Positions 5,171-6,578 of a stretch of 6,578 bases of DNA are shown here, piece after piece. The notes beneath the pieces are model-generated. The model was given only the letters and a program-made list of their open reading frames with translations. It had not been told where the DNA came from and made no database searches. Both the position numbers and the translations under genes were made by a program. Position 1 is the stretch's first letter, and every line of letters begins with the position of its first letter. The stretch lies in assembly GCA_937921805.1 (NCBI GenBank), contig CAKZUS010000198.1, forward strand, positions 1 through 6,578, in the 5' to 3' direction. Origin of the DNA: an uncultured Granulosicoccaceae bacterium. Its GTDB lineage: Bacteria > Pseudomonadota > Gammaproteobacteria > JABXHR01.

Positions 5171-6578
5171 CGTCGCGATAAGAGCGCTAATACTTCTGCA
5201 GCAGCGCTAGGAATATGAGTACCGGGGCCGTAGATCGCACTGACTCCAGCATCGTAGAGAGCCGCGTAGTCTTGCGGCGGAATCACACCGCCACACACTA
5301 CACGAATGTCACCGGCTTCTTGCGCTTGCAAGGCCTGAATAAGCTGCGGCACTAACGTCTTGTGTCCCGCCGCCTGGGACGAGACTCCAACCACATGCAC
5401 ATCATTATCAAGCGCCATCTGCGCCGCTTCGGCCGGAGTTTGGAACATCGGGCTGATATCGACATCAAAGCCCAAATCGGCAAATGCCGTGGCAATAATC
5501 TTCGCGCCTCGGTCGTGCCCGTCTTGGCCCATTTTCACTACCAGCATGCGCGGCCTGCGCCCCGCTTCGACAGCGAATTCACGCACCTGGGATTGAATAT
5601 TGGCAAAGGCTTCGTCCTGGGCAAAAGCCGCCCCGTAGACGCCGCTAATCGTGTGGATGGGCGCGCGATGGCGGCCCCACACTTGCTCTAAAGCATCAGT
5701 GATCTCACCGACACTCGCGCGCGCACGACAAGCCGTGACCGCTAAGCTCAGCAAATTCCCCTCGCCGCTCTCAGCCGCCTGCGTCAAGGCCGCTAAGCTC
5801 GCCGCACAGGCCTGGGGGTCTCGCTGCGCTCGCACTTGGGCCAAACGCGCTATTTGCGCTTCACGTACTTCATCATTGTCGATATCGCGGATATCAATAT
5901 CGGGTTCTTCGTCGAGCTGGTATTTATTCACCCCGACAATCACCTCCTCCCCGCGATCTACGCGCGCCTGGCGCTGCGCGGCGGCCTGTTCGATACGCAG
6001 CTTGGGCATACCCGAGGCGACGGCTTGAGTCATACCGCCCAGCGCCTCGACTTCGTCGATCAGCTCGCGCGCCGCGTCGACCAATTGCTGCGTCAGCGAC
6101 TCCACGTAGTAAGACCCTGCCAGCGGATCGACAACCTGCGTTATGCCTGTCTCTTCTTGGAGCACCAACTGCGTATTGCGGGCAATGCGGGCAGAGAACT
6201 CGCTAGGTAGGGCCAGCGCCTCGTCGAAGGCATTGGTATGCAGCGATTGCGTTCCCCCGAGCACCGCCGCCATCGCCTCAATCGTCGTGCGCATAATATT
6301 GTTGTAGGGATCACGACTGGTCAGGCTCACGCCAGAAGTCTGGCAATGCGTACGCAGCATCATCGACTTAGGGTTGCGCGGGGCAAAATGCGCTTGCATA
6401 AGCTGTGACCACAGCGTTCGCGCCGCCCGCAGCTTGGCCACCTCGGTGAAAAAATCCATCCCGATGCCAAAAAAGAACGACAAGCGCGGCGCAAAATCAT
6501 CTACCGCCAAGCCACTGGCGACGGCAGTGCGCACGTATTCAATGCCATCAGCTAGCGTAAAGGCCAGCTCCTGCACCG
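5167..6578 (-). CDS. scpA: Methylmalonyl-CoA mutase, C-terminal two-thirds (partial at window edge)
   Basis: This is the coenzyme B12-dependent isomerase that converts (R)-methylmalonyl-CoA to succinyl-CoA in the cytoplasm. The reading frame is open to the window edge. The GTG at 6576 is an internal Val codon, because the text there (QELAFTLADGIEY) is core mutase sequence, so roughly 250 N-terminal residues lie outside. Of the 470 or so residues seen, about 1-300 are the end of the TIM barrel and linker, with PRLSFFFGIGMDFF (30-43), RTHCQTSG (75-82), GGTQSLHTN (107-115) and DPLAGSYYVE (150-159). About 340-469 are the cobalamin-binding domain, with DGHDRG (352-357) whose His354 is the lower cobalt ligand, GVSSQAAGHK (397-406), GGVIPP (429-434) and GPGTHIP (450-456). 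Catalytic and B12 domains are on one chain, unlike the split archaeal type. The stop overlaps the pccB start. The substrate-choosing Tyr/Arg/His residues fall in the missing part, so a related acyl-CoA mutase is not strictly excluded, but the neighbours favour methylmalonyl-CoA. Confidence 0.95.
   Translation of the reverse strand, partial: VQELAFTLADGIEYVRTAVASGLAVDDFAPRLSFFFGIGMDFFTEVAKLRAARTLWSQLMQAHFAPRNPKSMMLRTHCQTSGVSLTSRDPYNNIMRTTIEAMAAVLGGTQSLHTNAFDEALALPSEFSARIARNTQLVLQEETGITQVVDPLAGSYYVESLTQQLVDAARELIDEVEALGGMTQAVASGMPKLRIEQAAAQRQARVDRGEEVIVGVNKYQLDEEPDIDIRDIDNDEVREAQIARLAQVRAQRDPQACAASLAALTQAAESGEGNLLSLAVTACRARASVGEITDALEQVWGRHRAPIHTISGVYGAAFAQDEAFANIQSQVREFAVEAGRRPRMLVVKMGQDGHDRGAKIIATAFADLGFDVDISPMFQTPAEAAQMALDNDVHVVGVSSQAAGHKTLVPQLIQALQAQEAGDIRVVCGGVIPPQDYAALYDAGVSAIYGPGTHIPSAAAEVLALLSRR

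Noticed and set aside
4514..5218. Long plus-strand open frame (234 residues) opposite pccB
   Set aside because: It is antisense to an unmistakable pccB, is His/Arg/Ala-rich as expected from the complement of GC-rich codons, and matches no family I know.
6574..6576. GTG as the start codon of the mutase
   Set aside because: The sequence following it is the middle of the conserved mutase barrel, so this is an internal valine and the gene continues beyond the window.

Overview
This 6.6 kb window is a compact stretch of bacterial chromosome, about 55-60% GC by eye, with five genes all on the minus strand and almost no spare sequence. Transcription runs from the high-coordinate end to the low one: methylmalonyl-CoA mutase (3' two-thirds only, cut by the window edge), propionyl-CoA carboxylase beta (carboxyltransferase) subunit, propionyl-CoA carboxylase alpha (biotin carboxylase plus biotin carrier) subunit, a small putative zinc metalloprotease of the SprA-related / CJM1_0395 family, and the mutase-protecting GTPase MeaB (3' end cut by the window edge). 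No tRNA, rRNA, CRISPR array or mobile element is visible.

Four of the five genes form one pathway. The PccA/PccB carboxylase turns propionyl-CoA into (S)-methylmalonyl-CoA using ATP, bicarbonate and biotin. The coenzyme B12-dependent mutase turns (R)-methylmalonyl-CoA into succinyl-CoA, which enters the TCA cycle. MeaB is the G-protein chaperone that loads and protects the mutase cofactor. This route disposes of propionyl-CoA from odd-chain fatty acids, Val/Ile/Met/Thr, or sterol side chains. The epimerase that links the two methylmalonyl-CoA isomers is not in the window. The first three genes are tightly coupled (a 4-base GTGA overlap, then a 4-base gap) and are almost certainly one operon.

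The odd member is the 212-residue HEQAH protein between pccA and meaB. It has no obvious role in propionate metabolism. It is bracketed by the only two non-coding gaps in the window (64 and 84 bases), which are AT-rich and hold the small-scale structure worth a second look: a UUCG-loop hairpin just after pccA, a palindrome spanning the protease start codon, a tandem 10-base repeat with a third degenerate copy at the protease stop codon, and a meaB leader in which one pentamer can pair with either of two partners. None of the four start codons in the window has a recognisable Shine-Dalgarno sequence.

The protein styles (proteobacterial-type single-chain mutase, PccB of about 510 residues, SprA-related protease) suggest a proteobacterium, most likely a gammaproteobacterium. 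This is inferred from general family resemblance without any database search. I do not see a clear undescribed system here; the protease placement and the meaB leader are the best candidates for novelty.
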